DNA of 64,000 bases. Origin: PALSA-278 sp963760285 (lineage in GTDB: Bacteria > Acidobacteriota > Terriglobia > Acidiferrales > UBA7541). A program made the position numbers and the translations under genes. Below are positions 15,707-24,426 of the stretch, in pieces. The DNA lies in the NCBI GenBank assembly GCA_963760285.1, contig CAVXCI010000003.1, positions 372,001 through 436,000 of the forward strand, written 5' to 3'. The notes beneath the pieces are model-generated. The model did not search any database and was not told the DNA's origin. It saw only the letters and a list, made by a program, of their open reading frames with translations. The number at the start of each line of letters is the position of its first letter. Position 1 is the stretch's first letter.

Positions 15707-17227
15707 TTACTTCAGCACATAGAACGGCACATTGCTGGAAAGCGTCACGCCCGGCAATTTCACTTTGACTTCCCCGCTGGATGCGCCTTTGGGCACTGTA
15801 GCTATGATCAGAGTCCTGGATTTCACCGTGAAACCCGCCGCTGTTCCATTAAACGTCACGCTCGTCGCGCCATTAAGATCCGTTCCAAGAATTCCAACCT
15901 TCGCTCCCACTTTGCCAAAGCCGGGATTGGTCTTCACGAACGGACCCAGGCCAACGGACACGCGGAAGACGGTGCCACATGTGGTTGCGATCTCGCCTCT
16001 GTTTTCGTCGTAGCAGCGGTCGTCGCCGCCACCGCTCGTTGTCCCGTAAAAGTCTCCATCGGTGGCTTGCAGCAGCCTCGCGTAGGGAGCCGCGCCGTCC
16101 GGGCAGTCTATACGGCCGTGCGCGCAAAAATCATAAAGGGTTGTCAACGTGCCGCCCGGCGTGATCTCGAACACCGTGCCGCAGCCTATGTTGCCAAGGC
16201 AGGACCCGCCGGCGCCGCCCTCCGCCGTTGTTCCGTAGAAGTTTCCATCGGCGCCCTGGACCAGCCCCGCTTCGGGATATGCGCCCTGCGCGCAGCCGTC
16301 TTGCGAGCAGAAGGTGTAGAGCGTGGTCAGCGCGCCGCTCGGGGTGATCTTGAACACTGTTCCGTAGCCGTTAGCCCCGCCTTCCAGCGTTGTCCCGTAA
16401 AAGTTCCCGTCGGCGCCCAGGATCAGCCCCGCAACGGGTTCAGTGCCGTCCGCGCAGCCGTCTTGCGAGCAGAAGGTGTAGAGCGTGGTCAGTGCGCCAT
16501 TCGGGCTGACCTTGAAAACTGTGCCGCAGCCAAAGCGACAGCTAACGCTGGCCCCGCCTTCGAATGTTGTCCCGTAGAAGTTCCCATCGGCACCCTGAAG
16601 CACGCCCGCTTCGGGGCTGGCGCCGTCCGCGCAGCCGCTCTGCGGACAAAAGCTGTAAAGCGTGGTCAGCGCGCCTTTCGGGGTGATCTTGAAGACCGTG
16701 CCCTCGTTATTGGTCCCGCCGAGCGTGGTTGTCCCGTAGAAGTTTCCATCAATGCCCTGGACCAGCTCCGACTGGGGCCGAAAGCCGTCCGACCCGCCCG
16801 CGCCGAAACTGTGCAGCATTGTCAACGTGCCATTCGGGGTAATCTTAAAGACCGTGCCACCGTTCTCGTGGGTCCCGCCAGAGTATGTGGTTCCGTAGAA
16901 GTTTCCATCGATGCCCTGAACCAGCCCGGCTTGGGGACCGCTTGGGCACGCCGCTTGGCTGGGGCAGAAGCTATATAGCCCCGCCACCCGGCCTTCTCTG
17001 GTGATACTGAAGACCGTCCCAACCTGGAATTCCGTGGTCCCGCCATCGAATGCTGTTCCAAACAAATTCCCATCCGCACCCTGTATCAGCCCCGAATGGG
17101 GGTTGCCGCCGTTCGCAAAGTTGAACCTGAGCAGAGTGGTGAATGTCTGCGCCGGCAATGCAACCGCTGCCGCTGCCAGCAATAGAAAGACGACGCACGC
17201 CTTGGTTGCCCAGTTCAATTTTCCCAT
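15707..17227 (-). CDS. exported seven-repeat beta-propeller + IPT/TIG protein (array member 3)
   Basis: 506 residues; GGAAGATTAAC precedes the ATG. Signal peptide MGKLNWATKACVVFLLLAAA ending VALPAQ. Seven motifs (GNLFGTAFDGG, then GNFYGTTYSGG, TTLGG, TFEGG, TLEGG, TAEGG and GDFYGTTSGGG) with highly regular spacers. Two consecutive blades contain the same FCSQDGCADG/FCSQDGCAQG text, a sign of recent internal duplication. The TIG domain is of the second sequence type (TVKSRTLIIATVPKGASSGE), like the genes at 60.8 and 62.3 kb and unlike its immediate downstream neighbours. C-terminus SSNVPFYVLK. Confidence 0.83.
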   Translation of the reverse strand: MGKLNWATKACVVFLLLAAAAVALPAQTFTTLLRFNFANGGNPHSGLIQGADGNLFGTAFDGGTTEFQVGTVFSITREGRVAGLYSFCPSQAACPSGPQAGLVQGIDGNFYGTTYSGGTHENGGTVFKITPNGTLTMLHSFGAGGSDGFRPQSELVQGIDGNFYGTTTLGGTNNEGTVFKITPKGALTTLYSFCPQSGCADGASPEAGVLQGADGNFYGTTFEGGASVSCRFGCGTVFKVSPNGALTTLYTFCSQDGCADGTEPVAGLILGADGNFYGTTLEGGANGYGTVFKITPSGALTTLYTFCSQDGCAQGAYPEAGLVQGADGNFYGTTAEGGAGGSCLGNIGCGTVFEITPGGTLTTLYDFCAHGRIDCPDGAAPYARLLQATDGDFYGTTSGGGDDRCYDENRGEIATTCGTVFRVSVGLGPFVKTNPGFGKVGAKVGILGTDLNGATSVTFNGTAAGFTVKSRTLIIATVPKGASSGEVKVKLPGVTLSSNVPFYVLK

Positions 17228-17285
17228 GTTAATCTTCCCCGCCGGTCGGCCCGGTATTTCCGGCGCTTAATCACAATACATAGCT

Positions 17286-18850
17286 TCAATGCAGCAAAAT
17301 GAATGGCACGTTGCTGGACAGCGTCCCGCCGGGCAATTTCACTTTCACCGTGCCCGTCGTCGCTCCGTTGGGCACTTCGGCCACAATCAACGTCTTCGCG
17401 ATCACTTTGAATTCGGCAGTTGTCCCATTGAACGTCACGCTGGTCGCGCTAGTTAAATCCGTTCCGAGAATTCCAACCTTTGCTCCCACCCCACCGGCCC
17501 CGGGATTTGTTTCCACAAACGGACCCAGGCCAACGGACAGGCGGAAGATCGTGCCACAGGTGATTGAGCCGCCACCTGGATAGTCGCCGTCGGAACAGAC
17601 GTTCTTACCTCCAGTGTAAGTTGTTCCATAGAAGTTTCCATCGGTGGCCTGAATCAATCCCGCATAGGGCACCGAGCCGTCCGTGCAATCCTCGCCGCCC
17701 TTTGAGCATAGGGTGTAAAGCATCGTGAACTTTCCGCTCGGCGTGATTTCGAAGATCGTGCCACAGCCGGCTCCGGCGTAGCAGCCGGGATGTCCACCAT
17801 AGGCCGCAGTCCCATAGAAATTCCCATCGGTGCCCTGAGCCAGCCCCGCGTAGGGAGTGGCCCCGTCCGCGCCGTCGAAGTTATGCAGTGTGGTCAGTGC
17901 GCCACCCGGGGTGATTTTGAAGACTGTGCCCTCGCCGCCAAGCGTTGTTCCGAGAAGTTCCCATCGCCGCCCTGGACAAGTTGCCCGTATGGCTCCTGCC
18001 CGTCTTCGGCATCAAAGCTGTGCAGGGTCGTGAAAATTCCACTCGGGGTGATTTTGAAGATCGTCCCACATCCTGTCCCGTATTCGCCGCAGCCAACGGT
18101 CCCGCCGAATGCCGTTGTTCCATAGAAGTTGCCGTCGTCGGCCTGAATGATGCCCCCGCGCGGCTCTTCCCCGTCCGTGCAGCCGCTTTGTGAGCAAAAG
18201 TTGTAGAGCGTTGTCAGCTTGCTGCGTGGAGTGATCTTAAAGACTGTTCCCCCAAAGTCCCCGCCGGACCCGCCGGCCTCTGTGATTCCGTAGAAGTTCC
18301 CGTCAATACCCTGGACGAGACCTGCATACGGGTCGTAACCGTCCGGGCAGCCGTCTTCGGCCGTGCAAAAACTATGAATCCTTGTCAGCGTTCCCTTTGG
18401 AGTGATTTTGAAGACCGTCCCGGCGTTGTTGCTGGCGCCGCCAGTGAGCGTCGTGCTGTAGAAGTTCCCATCGGTGGCCTGGATCAGCGCGCCTTGCGGG
18501 TTTGCACCGTCCGCGCCATCGAAGTTATGCAGCGTGGTCACTGCGCCGCTCGGCGTGAGCTTGAAGATCACGCCGCAGCCTACGCCGTAATCGGAACAGC
18601 TGCTCACGCCGCCGTAGATCGTTGATCCGTACAAACTGCCATCCGCACCCTGCAACAGCCCGGCGTAGGGCGCCTGGCCGTCCGTGTAATCGAAACGGTG
18701 TAGCGTGGTGAATGTCACCGCGGGCGGCGGGACGCTCGCTGTTTGCACAGGCGGGGCGACATTTGTTGTCTGCGCAGGCAGAGCCACCGCCGCCGCGAAC
18801 CACACGAGAAGAATAGCACACGCTCGGTTTGCCCAGGTAAGTTTCCTCAT
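17286..18850 (-). pseudogene. seven-repeat beta-propeller + IPT/TIG gene split by a one-base deletion (array member 2)
   Basis: The ATG at 18848-18850 (AAGGAGCGAAC upstream) opens a frame with signal peptide MRKLTWANRACAILLVW to ALPAQ and four intact motifs. In the fifth motif (GDGNF) the frame is lost at about 17952: the codon for Tyr lacks one base compared with every other blade, and the original frame stops at 17894. Homology continues in the next frame (GTT, GNFYGTAAYGG, GNFYGTTYTGG and a TIG domain of the AKTLIVAEVPNG type) to the stop at 17286. Restoring one base gives a normal seven-repeat protein of about 521 residues. The C-terminus is SSNVPFILLH instead of PFYVLK. Real inactivation and sequence error cannot be told apart here. 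Confidence 0.85.
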
Positions 18851-19003
18851 GTTCGCTCCTTGCCACGGAAGTGGCTCACGGTATTGTCTGCGGAATGTGC
18901 CCGCAATGTAGCCCTCGATTTCAGCCTTGTCAGTTTGAATGTTCAAGAGAACACGTGCACAAATTGACGTGGCGATCCGCGCCCGCCGATTGAAAACGAC
19001 GCG

Positions 19004-20380
19004 CTACTTAAGCACATAGAATGGCGCGTTGCTTGAAAGAGTGCCGCCGGGCAGTTTCACTTTCACCGTGCCGGTCGTCGCGCCATTCGGCACTGTGGCA
19101 ATGATGAGCGTCGGGGACTTCACCGTGAACTTCGCTGCCGTCCCATTGAATGTCACGCTGGTCGCACCGGTGAGATCAGTCCCCAGAATTCCAACCTTCC
19201 TTCCCACTCTTGCCCCAGCGGGATTTGTTTCCACAAACGGTCCCAGGCCCATGGACAGGCTGAAGACAGTACCTTCGTGGTAAGACCCACCTGCGGCCGT
19301 TGTCCCGTAGAACGAACCGTCAGTAGCCTGGATCAGCGCCGCCCAAGGCTGCGAGCCATCCGTCCCGTCGAAGGCATGCACCGTTGTGAACGTACCGCTC
19401 GGCGTGATTTGGAAGATCGTGCCGTTGTAGTAGGTCCTGCTGCCGTAGGTGGACCCGTAGAAGTTCCCGTCGGTGCCCTGGACCAGGGCCGCTATAGGCT
19501 CTGAACCATCCGTGCCATTGAATTCATGCAATGTCGTCTCCTGGCCGCTCGGGGTGATTTTGAAGACCGTGCCACCACTCCCGCCCTCGCTGGCGGTCCC
19601 GTAGAAGTTTCCATCGGCTCCCTGGACCAGGCCCGCAGTAGGGCGGGCGCCATCCGATCCGTCTGTAAAGATGTAGAGCGTGGTCAACGTGCCGCCTGTT
19701 GTGATTTTGAAGATCGTGCCGCAGCCGCGTCCACCACAGCCGGTGGTCCCCCCATCGAACGTCGTTCCGTACAAGTTCCCATCGGTGCCCTCGACCAACG
19801 CGCCTTGGGGATATAGGCCGTCGGTCCCGTCGAAGTTGTGCAATATCGTCAGCGTGCCGTTCGGTGTGACTCGGAAAATCGTGCCGTCGCCGTAGGTTCC
19901 GCCGGATGCGGCGATCCCGTAGTAATTCCCGTTGGTGTGCCGAACGATCCCATAGGGGGCATAGCCTTCCGCATTGTCGAGGGTGTACAACGTCGTCAAA
20001 GTCCCGTTCGAGGTGATTCGGAAAATCGTGCCGGCCACCGTCGTCCCGTAGAATTTCCCCTGGTGGGCTTGAATCAGGGCCGCGGCAGGGCCGGAGCCGT
20101 CCGATCCGCCTGTGAAAAGGTAGAGCGTGGTCAGCGCGCCGCTTGGAGTCATGCTAAAAATCGTGCCGCAGCCGGTCTCCGGACAGCCCATCCCGCCTTG
20201 CGTTGCCGACCCGTAAAAGTTTCCGTCTGCTGCCTGGAGCAGCGGCGCTTGCGGGACGGCACCATCCGCTCCGGTGAAGTTATGCAGCAGGGTGAACGTC
20301 TGCGCCGGCAAAACAACCGCCGTCGCCGCCCACAGGAGAAAAATGGCACAGGCTTTGGCTGTCCAGTCGTACTTGGTCAT
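19004..20380 (-). CDS. exported seven-repeat beta-propeller + IPT/TIG protein (array member 1)
   Basis: 458 residues from the ATG at 20378-20380 with GGGAGAGAAT upstream. Signal peptide MTKYDWTAKACAIFLLWAAT ending VVLPAQ. Seven motifs (GNFYGSATQGG, GKFYGTTVAG, GNYYGIAASGG, GNLYGTTFDGG, GNFYGTASEGG, GNFYGSTYGSR, GSFYGTTAAGG); the second blade is short and lacks the usual loop. Few cysteines compared with other members. The TIG domain is of the TVKSPTLIIATVPNGATTG type. C-terminus SSNAPFYVLK. It starts 52 bases after the stop of the secreted protein upstream, so the two may be cotranscribed. Confidence 0.82.
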   Translation of the reverse strand: MTKYDWTAKACAIFLLWAATAVVLPAQTFTLLHNFTGADGAVPQAPLLQAADGNFYGSATQGGMGCPETGCGTIFSMTPSGALTTLYLFTGGSDGSGPAAALIQAHQGKFYGTTVAGTIFRITSNGTLTTLYTLDNAEGYAPYGIVRHTNGNYYGIAASGGTYGDGTIFRVTPNGTLTILHNFDGTDGLYPQGALVEGTDGNLYGTTFDGGTTGCGGRGCGTIFKITTGGTLTTLYIFTDGSDGARPTAGLVQGADGNFYGTASEGGSGGTVFKITPSGQETTLHEFNGTDGSEPIAALVQGTDGNFYGSTYGSRTYYNGTIFQITPSGTFTTVHAFDGTDGSQPWAALIQATDGSFYGTTAAGGSYHEGTVFSLSMGLGPFVETNPAGARVGRKVGILGTDLTGATSVTFNGTAAKFTVKSPTLIIATVPNGATTGTVKVKLPGGTLSSNAPFYVLK

Positions 20381-20432
20381 ATTCTCTCCCTGTGGGTGCA
20401 AAGCGAATGAAAAATTCCGCGGTCGCAAATAA

Positions 20433-21143
20433 TTACGATTGCCGCGCCAACGTCCAGGTTTCTCGGCGGCGCCGTTCGGCAACCGCCGCATGTCCGGCAG
20501 CCAAGAGTCGCAGCGAAGTCGGTTCCGCGAAGCTCAACGCATCTGATTCCTTGGCTCCCTGCCCTGCAAGAATCGGGGTATTGGCCACCGTCTCGTAGGC
20601 CCAGCCCACCAGCGTGGCGGAAAAATTGCCGACTTTGCGGAAACCAATCCATCCGTAATGCACCTTGCCGCTGATCAGAAAACGCACGCCTAGAGCTCGC
20701 AATGTCGTATTGGCAAACGGCCCGCGGCATCTGTCCATGGAACAATTCATCATGATTCCGGTTTGTTCAAATTTTGCGCCAGGTCCAATCTTGTCGCCCT
20801 CTGACAGCGCTGCAGCGTGGCCATCGCTGCCCTCTATCCCGTTTCGACCGTATCCCCTGGCGGACATGGTAGTGCCCAGGCTGCAGGAGGTCGGGGAATC
20901 ACAGGATCCGCGTAAGTCGAAATCAATCGTTCCGTCGTGAGTCATATCAATCTGCAAATTTCCAGGCGTGTACAAGACAGAATTGTTTGGCGTGAAAACC
21001 ACTTTGGCCTGCGCTGAGGACCCACATGCGAGCGTGGCTCCCGCGGCCAGCGCATATAGCAGCATGCGCCGCTCCAATACTTCGTCCAGCAAACTCGGAT
21101 TTTTCCGCTTGCTCTGTCCTTCCTTTCCGTTTTTTGTTGTCAT
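20433..21143 (-). CDS. secreted protein of unknown function with PEP-CTERM-like tail
   Basis: 236 residues; CCGGAGGACGCG precedes the ATG. A basic N-terminus and signal-like segment (MLLYALAAGATLACGSSAQA) lead to a mature region with IDMTHDGTIDFDLRG, two cysteine pairs and VHYGWIGFRKVGNFSATLVG. The C-terminus has AEPTSLRLLAAGHAAVAE followed by RRRRE: a Glu-Pro, a hydrophobic stretch and an arginine cluster, as in PEP-CTERM sorting signals, though the Glu/His in the hydrophobic part and a further 10 residues make it degenerate. Similar secreted proteins of unknown role occur in Acidobacteria. It is the first gene of the array and its promoter could drive what follows. Confidence 0.6.
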   Translation of the reverse strand: MTTKNGKEGQSKRKNPSLLDEVLERRMLLYALAAGATLACGSSAQAKVVFTPNNSVLYTPGNLQIDMTHDGTIDFDLRGSCDSPTSCSLGTTMSARGYGRNGIEGSDGHAAALSEGDKIGPGAKFEQTGIMMNCSMDRCRGPFANTTLRALGVRFLISGKVHYGWIGFRKVGNFSATLVGWAYETVANTPILAGQGAKESDALSFAEPTSLRLLAAGHAAVAERRRRETWTLARQS

Positions 21144-21556
21144 CGCGTCCTCCGGGACGTTTGTGGGAGTGACCTGCGGACCACCAGATGCTGCAAATGG
21201 TAGTCCCGCGCGCGGACGTAATCAAGCATGCATTGCGGGCGGTTCGATGCCTATGGCTATGAATGGAAAGCCGTTTTGCCCGCGCTAAATCCGCTTCATT
21301 TTGAAGATATGTTGGCCTTCGCCACGCCGGACGCCTTACACGAGGTGCGCTTGACTTTCCCGCGGTACCGGTAAAAATAGATCGGAACTATGCGCGGACA
21401 ACGTATCGGCGGCGATCCCGCGCCCAATTGTCTCCAGACTGGGCGCTCCGTGACGATTTCTAATCGCTACACATTTGAGTACTCATTTTCGCCGCATTTC
21501 GATTCCCGATTCTCGCCAGTTTCCCATTCTCCCGAAAGGCAAAAACCAGGTCCTCC
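21144..21556. other. divergent intergenic region before the isocitrate dehydrogenase
   Basis: 413 bases between two divergent genes; no convincing ORF. It should contain promoters for both sides. A TTGACT at 21351-21356 followed 15 bases later by TAAAAA is a weak candidate for the rightward gene. No repeat, RNA gene or operator was recognised. Confidence 0.35.
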
Positions 21557-22570
21557 ATGTCCACGGCGCATAAAGTGACTCTGATTCCCGGCGACGGCAT
21601 CGGCCACGAAATTTCCGCCGCTGCCCAGCGCGTCTTCGCCGCCTCCGGCGTCAAGATTGACTGGGAAGAAATGCCCGCGCGCGACGAAGTGGAATCCAGA
21701 GGCGGCGATTACCTCAAAGATTTTCTGCTGCCCTCCATCGAAAAAACTCGCGTGGCGCTGAAAGGGCCGCTGGCCACCGCCGTCGCCAAGGGCGCGCCCA
21801 GTTTGAACGTGGCCATTCGCCAGGCGCTGGAACTCTTCGCCAACGTGCGCCCGGTCCGCACCATCCCCGGCGTGAAATCCCTTTTTCAGAATGTTGACGT
21901 GGTCATTGTCCGCGAAAATACCGAGGACCTCTACTCCGGCCTGGAGCACACCGTGGTTCCCGGCGTGGTGGAAAGCCTGAAAATCATCACTGAAAAAGCC
22001 TCCACTCGCGTGGGCCGCTTCGCATTCGAATATGCGGTGAAGCACAATCGCAGGAAGATTCACGCCATCCACAAAGCCAACATCATGAAGCTTTCCGACG
22101 GGCTGTTCCTCACCTCCGTCCGAAAAGTTTCCGCCGCCTTTCCCGCCATCGAGTACAAGGAGCTGATCGTGGACAATGCCTGCATGCAAATGGTCCTGAA
22201 TCCCCACCAGTTTGACGTGCTGCTGCTCACCAATCTTTATGGCGACATCATGAGCGACCTCGCCGCGGGACTCGTCGGCGGGCTGGGCGTGGTGCCCAGC
22301 GGAAACATCGGAGAATCCGCCGCGGTCTTCGAAGCCGTACACGGGACCGCGCCGGATATCGCCGGCAAAGGCATCGCCAATCCCACCGCGCTGCTGATGA
22401 GCGGCGTGATGATGCTGGACTATCTCGGCGAGGAATCCGCCGCGGCGAATCTGAACAGCGCATTGGAAGCCGTCTACGGCGAAGGAAAGCATTTGACGCG
22501 CGATGCCGGTGGAACGGCTTCCACTGCGGAGTTTGTTGACGCCGTGATTGAGGCCATGAAGGCGTCATAG
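21557..22570 (+). CDS. icd: NAD-type isocitrate/isopropylmalate dehydrogenase family enzyme
   Basis: 337 residues, the length of monomeric-subunit NAD-dependent isocitrate dehydrogenases. N-terminal nucleotide-region motif LIPGDGIGHEI; substrate-loop VVIVRENTEDLYSGLEH; metal-binding LLLTNLYGDIMSDLAAGLVG; adenine-site VHGTAPDIAGKGIANPTA. The ENTEDLY/SGLEH signature favours isocitrate over isopropylmalate as substrate. The reaction is oxidative decarboxylation of isocitrate to 2-oxoglutarate in the TCA cycle. The His-Gly-Thr-Ala-Pro-Asp segment is of the NAD-preferring kind. It stands alone, 80 bases before a ferredoxin gene in the same direction. Confidence 0.88.
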   Translation: MSTAHKVTLIPGDGIGHEISAAAQRVFAASGVKIDWEEMPARDEVESRGGDYLKDFLLPSIEKTRVALKGPLATAVAKGAPSLNVAIRQALELFANVRPVRTIPGVKSLFQNVDVVIVRENTEDLYSGLEHTVVPGVVESLKIITEKASTRVGRFAFEYAVKHNRRKIHAIHKANIMKLSDGLFLTSVRKVSAAFPAIEYKELIVDNACMQMVLNPHQFDVLLLTNLYGDIMSDLAAGLVGGLGVVPSGNIGESAAVFEAVHGTAPDIAGKGIANPTALLMSGVMMLDYLGEESAAANLNSALEAVYGEGKHLTRDAGGTASTAEFVDAVIEAMKAS

Positions 22571-22649
22571 GCCATCACGCGGGCATTGACAGCGCTGCCT
22601 CCAGCAACGAAAATGATGCTGCGGGAAGCACAACCTCGGAGGATTGGGA

Positions 22650-23077
22650 ATGGCGTCGTTGCCGGTTGAACTCGAAGCGCACATCAAGGGCGAAGTGGAA
22701 AAGGCCTTCCCCATGTCGAAGGGCACCAACAACAAGCGCAAGCGCAAGCCGCACATCATCGCCGTCATCAACGATACCTGCACAGGTTGCGCCGGATCGC
22801 CCGCCTGCGTGGAATATTGTCCCGTCGCCGAATGCATGTACTGGGTGCGCGACACGAACATCCTCCCTTCGGGCGCATCATGGTGGACTCCATGCTCTGC
22901 ATCGGCTGCAAACTGTGCACCAGCAAGGGTCCCGATGGCGCATTCCTCGAAGGCTGTCCCTGGGACGCCATTGATCTCATCCCACTGGCGGAATTTGAGG
23001 CCCTGGGGCGCGCTTCCCTACTGAAGCGGCCACGACGGCTCTGTGGAATCGATGGCGCTGCAAATTTTCCGGTGTGA
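22650..23077 (+). pseudogene. dicluster [4Fe-4S] ferredoxin, one-base frameshift
   Basis: An ATG with GGAGGATTGGGA upstream starts a frame with VINDTCTGCAGSPACVEYCP, a first four-cysteine cluster motif. At about 22866 one base is missing in a run of C. Homology continues in the next frame with FGRIMVDSMLCIGCKLC, then FLEGCPWDAIDLIP, the second cluster motif. Repaired, it would be a roughly 110-140 residue electron carrier with two [4Fe-4S] clusters. The true C-terminus is uncertain because the second frame runs on to 23077 without recognisable sequence. It is at the start of a stretch with many indels. Confidence 0.7.
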
Positions 23078-23093
23078 ACTTTCCCAAGCAAAA

Positions 23094-24006
23094 TCAGGGG
23101 TCCGCTGCGCGGCGCTGGATGGATTCGGCGGTCAGTATGGCCTGCTGTTGAATTCTTGCGGTGCATTCCTTCCGTTGGGCGCGTGTAGCTTTTCCACGTC
23201 CGGCAGATCGCCGGGCGTGTTGCCCATGAAGTAAAGCGCCCGCAGCGCCTCCCACACCATGTCTTCGCGGGGTCAATCAGCGCGACGATTTGCCTCTGCT
23301 TCACCTGAGCTTTTGTCCGCAACATCCAGGCCGCCAGCGTGCCCGGAACGAAGTTCGCGAACTTCCTGCGCGCCGTTCGACGTCTCGAATGTTGCCGCGA
23401 TGAGTTCCCGGATTCACCGGGTCGCCGATTTTCAGCCGCGTCTCCAATTCGCCCGTGCGGGCGCCGTCGGCGCGTAGGACCGCAACATGCCCACAATTTG
23501 CGCGTGGCCAGTGTCGTCGCGAAACGAACAAGGAAAGCGCCGCGTTGCGCGCCACCATGGGATCGGGATCGCCGAGCATCCGCAGCAGAGCGCGATGGAA
23601 ATCCGCGGCTTGTTGTCCTGTCCCATCACCCAGGCGTCGTCAGCCGAATCTGTTCACCGGGACTTGGCCGCCAACTGCACAATCGCCGGATACCACTGGC
23701 GTGCGGCGGGATTTCCCGCGCGGATCTCGCCTTCCAGTTGCGAGAGCGCGTGCTGCGTGGCGCGGGGATATTTCGAATCCGGAGAGACGCGGCTGGATTT
23801 CGCGGTCCGTCAGCGGCGCTGCCAAACCACGTGGCCCGCCAAAATAAAAACGGCATCAGCACGAACAGAAATGCCAGGATGAGAACGTAATACGTCCAGC
23901 GCTTCGGCGGTGGCGGCTGGGGCGCGGGCGCGGCGAGGCGTCGTCGGAGTGCCGCGGATTCGTCAGATGCCCTGGAAAACGATGCGTGATCAGGAAGCAT
24001 AGGCAT
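23094..24006 (-). pseudogene. membrane-anchored HEAT-like repeat protein, several frameshifts
   Basis: The reconstructed product starts at an ATG overlapping the end of the DUF420 gene. It has a Pro-rich cytoplasmic stretch (APAPQPPPPKRW), one transmembrane segment (TYYVLILAFLFVLMPFLFW), then HEAT-like helices spread over different frames: RMLGDPDPMVARNAALSLV, DDTGHAQIVGMLRSYAP, EDMVWEALRALYFMGNTPGD and AILTAESIQRRAADP before the stop at 23094. At least four frame changes are needed. It is the last gene of the haem A/oxidase-assembly group. Its exact function is unknown; the layout suggests a membrane-associated scaffold. Confidence 0.55.
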
Positions 24007-24417
24007 GGTAGAGCAGCCAGTAGACAATCACGCCGGTGACGGTAACGTAGACCCAGATCGGCCAGGTCCAGCGGGCGATGCGGCGATGGCGGTCAAAACG
24101 GCCGCGCAGCGCCAGGTGAGAGTGATGATCACCATCGGCAGGACCACGATGGCCAGAATGGTGTGCGTGGTCAGAAGCGTGAGATATGCGGGACGAATCC
24201 ATCCCGTCCGTGAAAACAATTGATGCCGGCATGAAATGATAATAGAATATAGCAAACCAGAAACAACGCGGAGGACACGCAGGCCGACAGCATGCAGCCG
24301 CGATGAGGAATATTCGTCCGCGGCGAATGGCGCGGTAACCAAACAGAGAAAGACCGCGCTGCACGCATTCAGCGCCGCATTGACCGTGGGCAAATCGGAG
24401 AGTTTGAGCGGGCCCAT
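23990..24417 (-). pseudogene. DUF420 membrane protein (oxidase-assembly associated), frameshifted
   Basis: Segments in alternating frames assemble into a DUF420/YozB-like protein: LSDLPTVNAALNA at the start, a middle transmembrane piece with ACVSSALFLVCYIL, then YLTLLTTHTILAIVVLPMVI, and RIARWTWPIWVYVTVTGVIV and YWLLYHAYAS at the end. The conserved family histidines (TTHT, LYH) are kept. About three indels separate these pieces. DUF420 proteins in other bacteria (CtaM in Bacillus/Staphylococcus) take part in maturation of haem-copper oxidase, which fits ctaA and ctaB just upstream. The HEAT-like gene overlaps its stop. Confidence 0.65.
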
Positions 24418-24426
24418 GCGTCGAAG

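Noticed and set aside
15332..16978. 548-codon plus-strand frame across two propeller genes
   Set aside because: Antisense to family members on the minus strand, spans their intergenic gap and shows only mirrored repeat codons.
18930..18960. GTTC-AAGA-GAAC and CACGTG palindromes upstream of an array gene
   Set aside because: Arms of four and three bases occur by chance at this length; no second copy seen near other array genes.
9324..20380. CRISPR or mobile-element direct repeats in the array
   Set aside because: The repeated DNA is in frame and codes for propeller blades; spacing and divergence fit protein repeats, and no transposase or terminal repeats exist.
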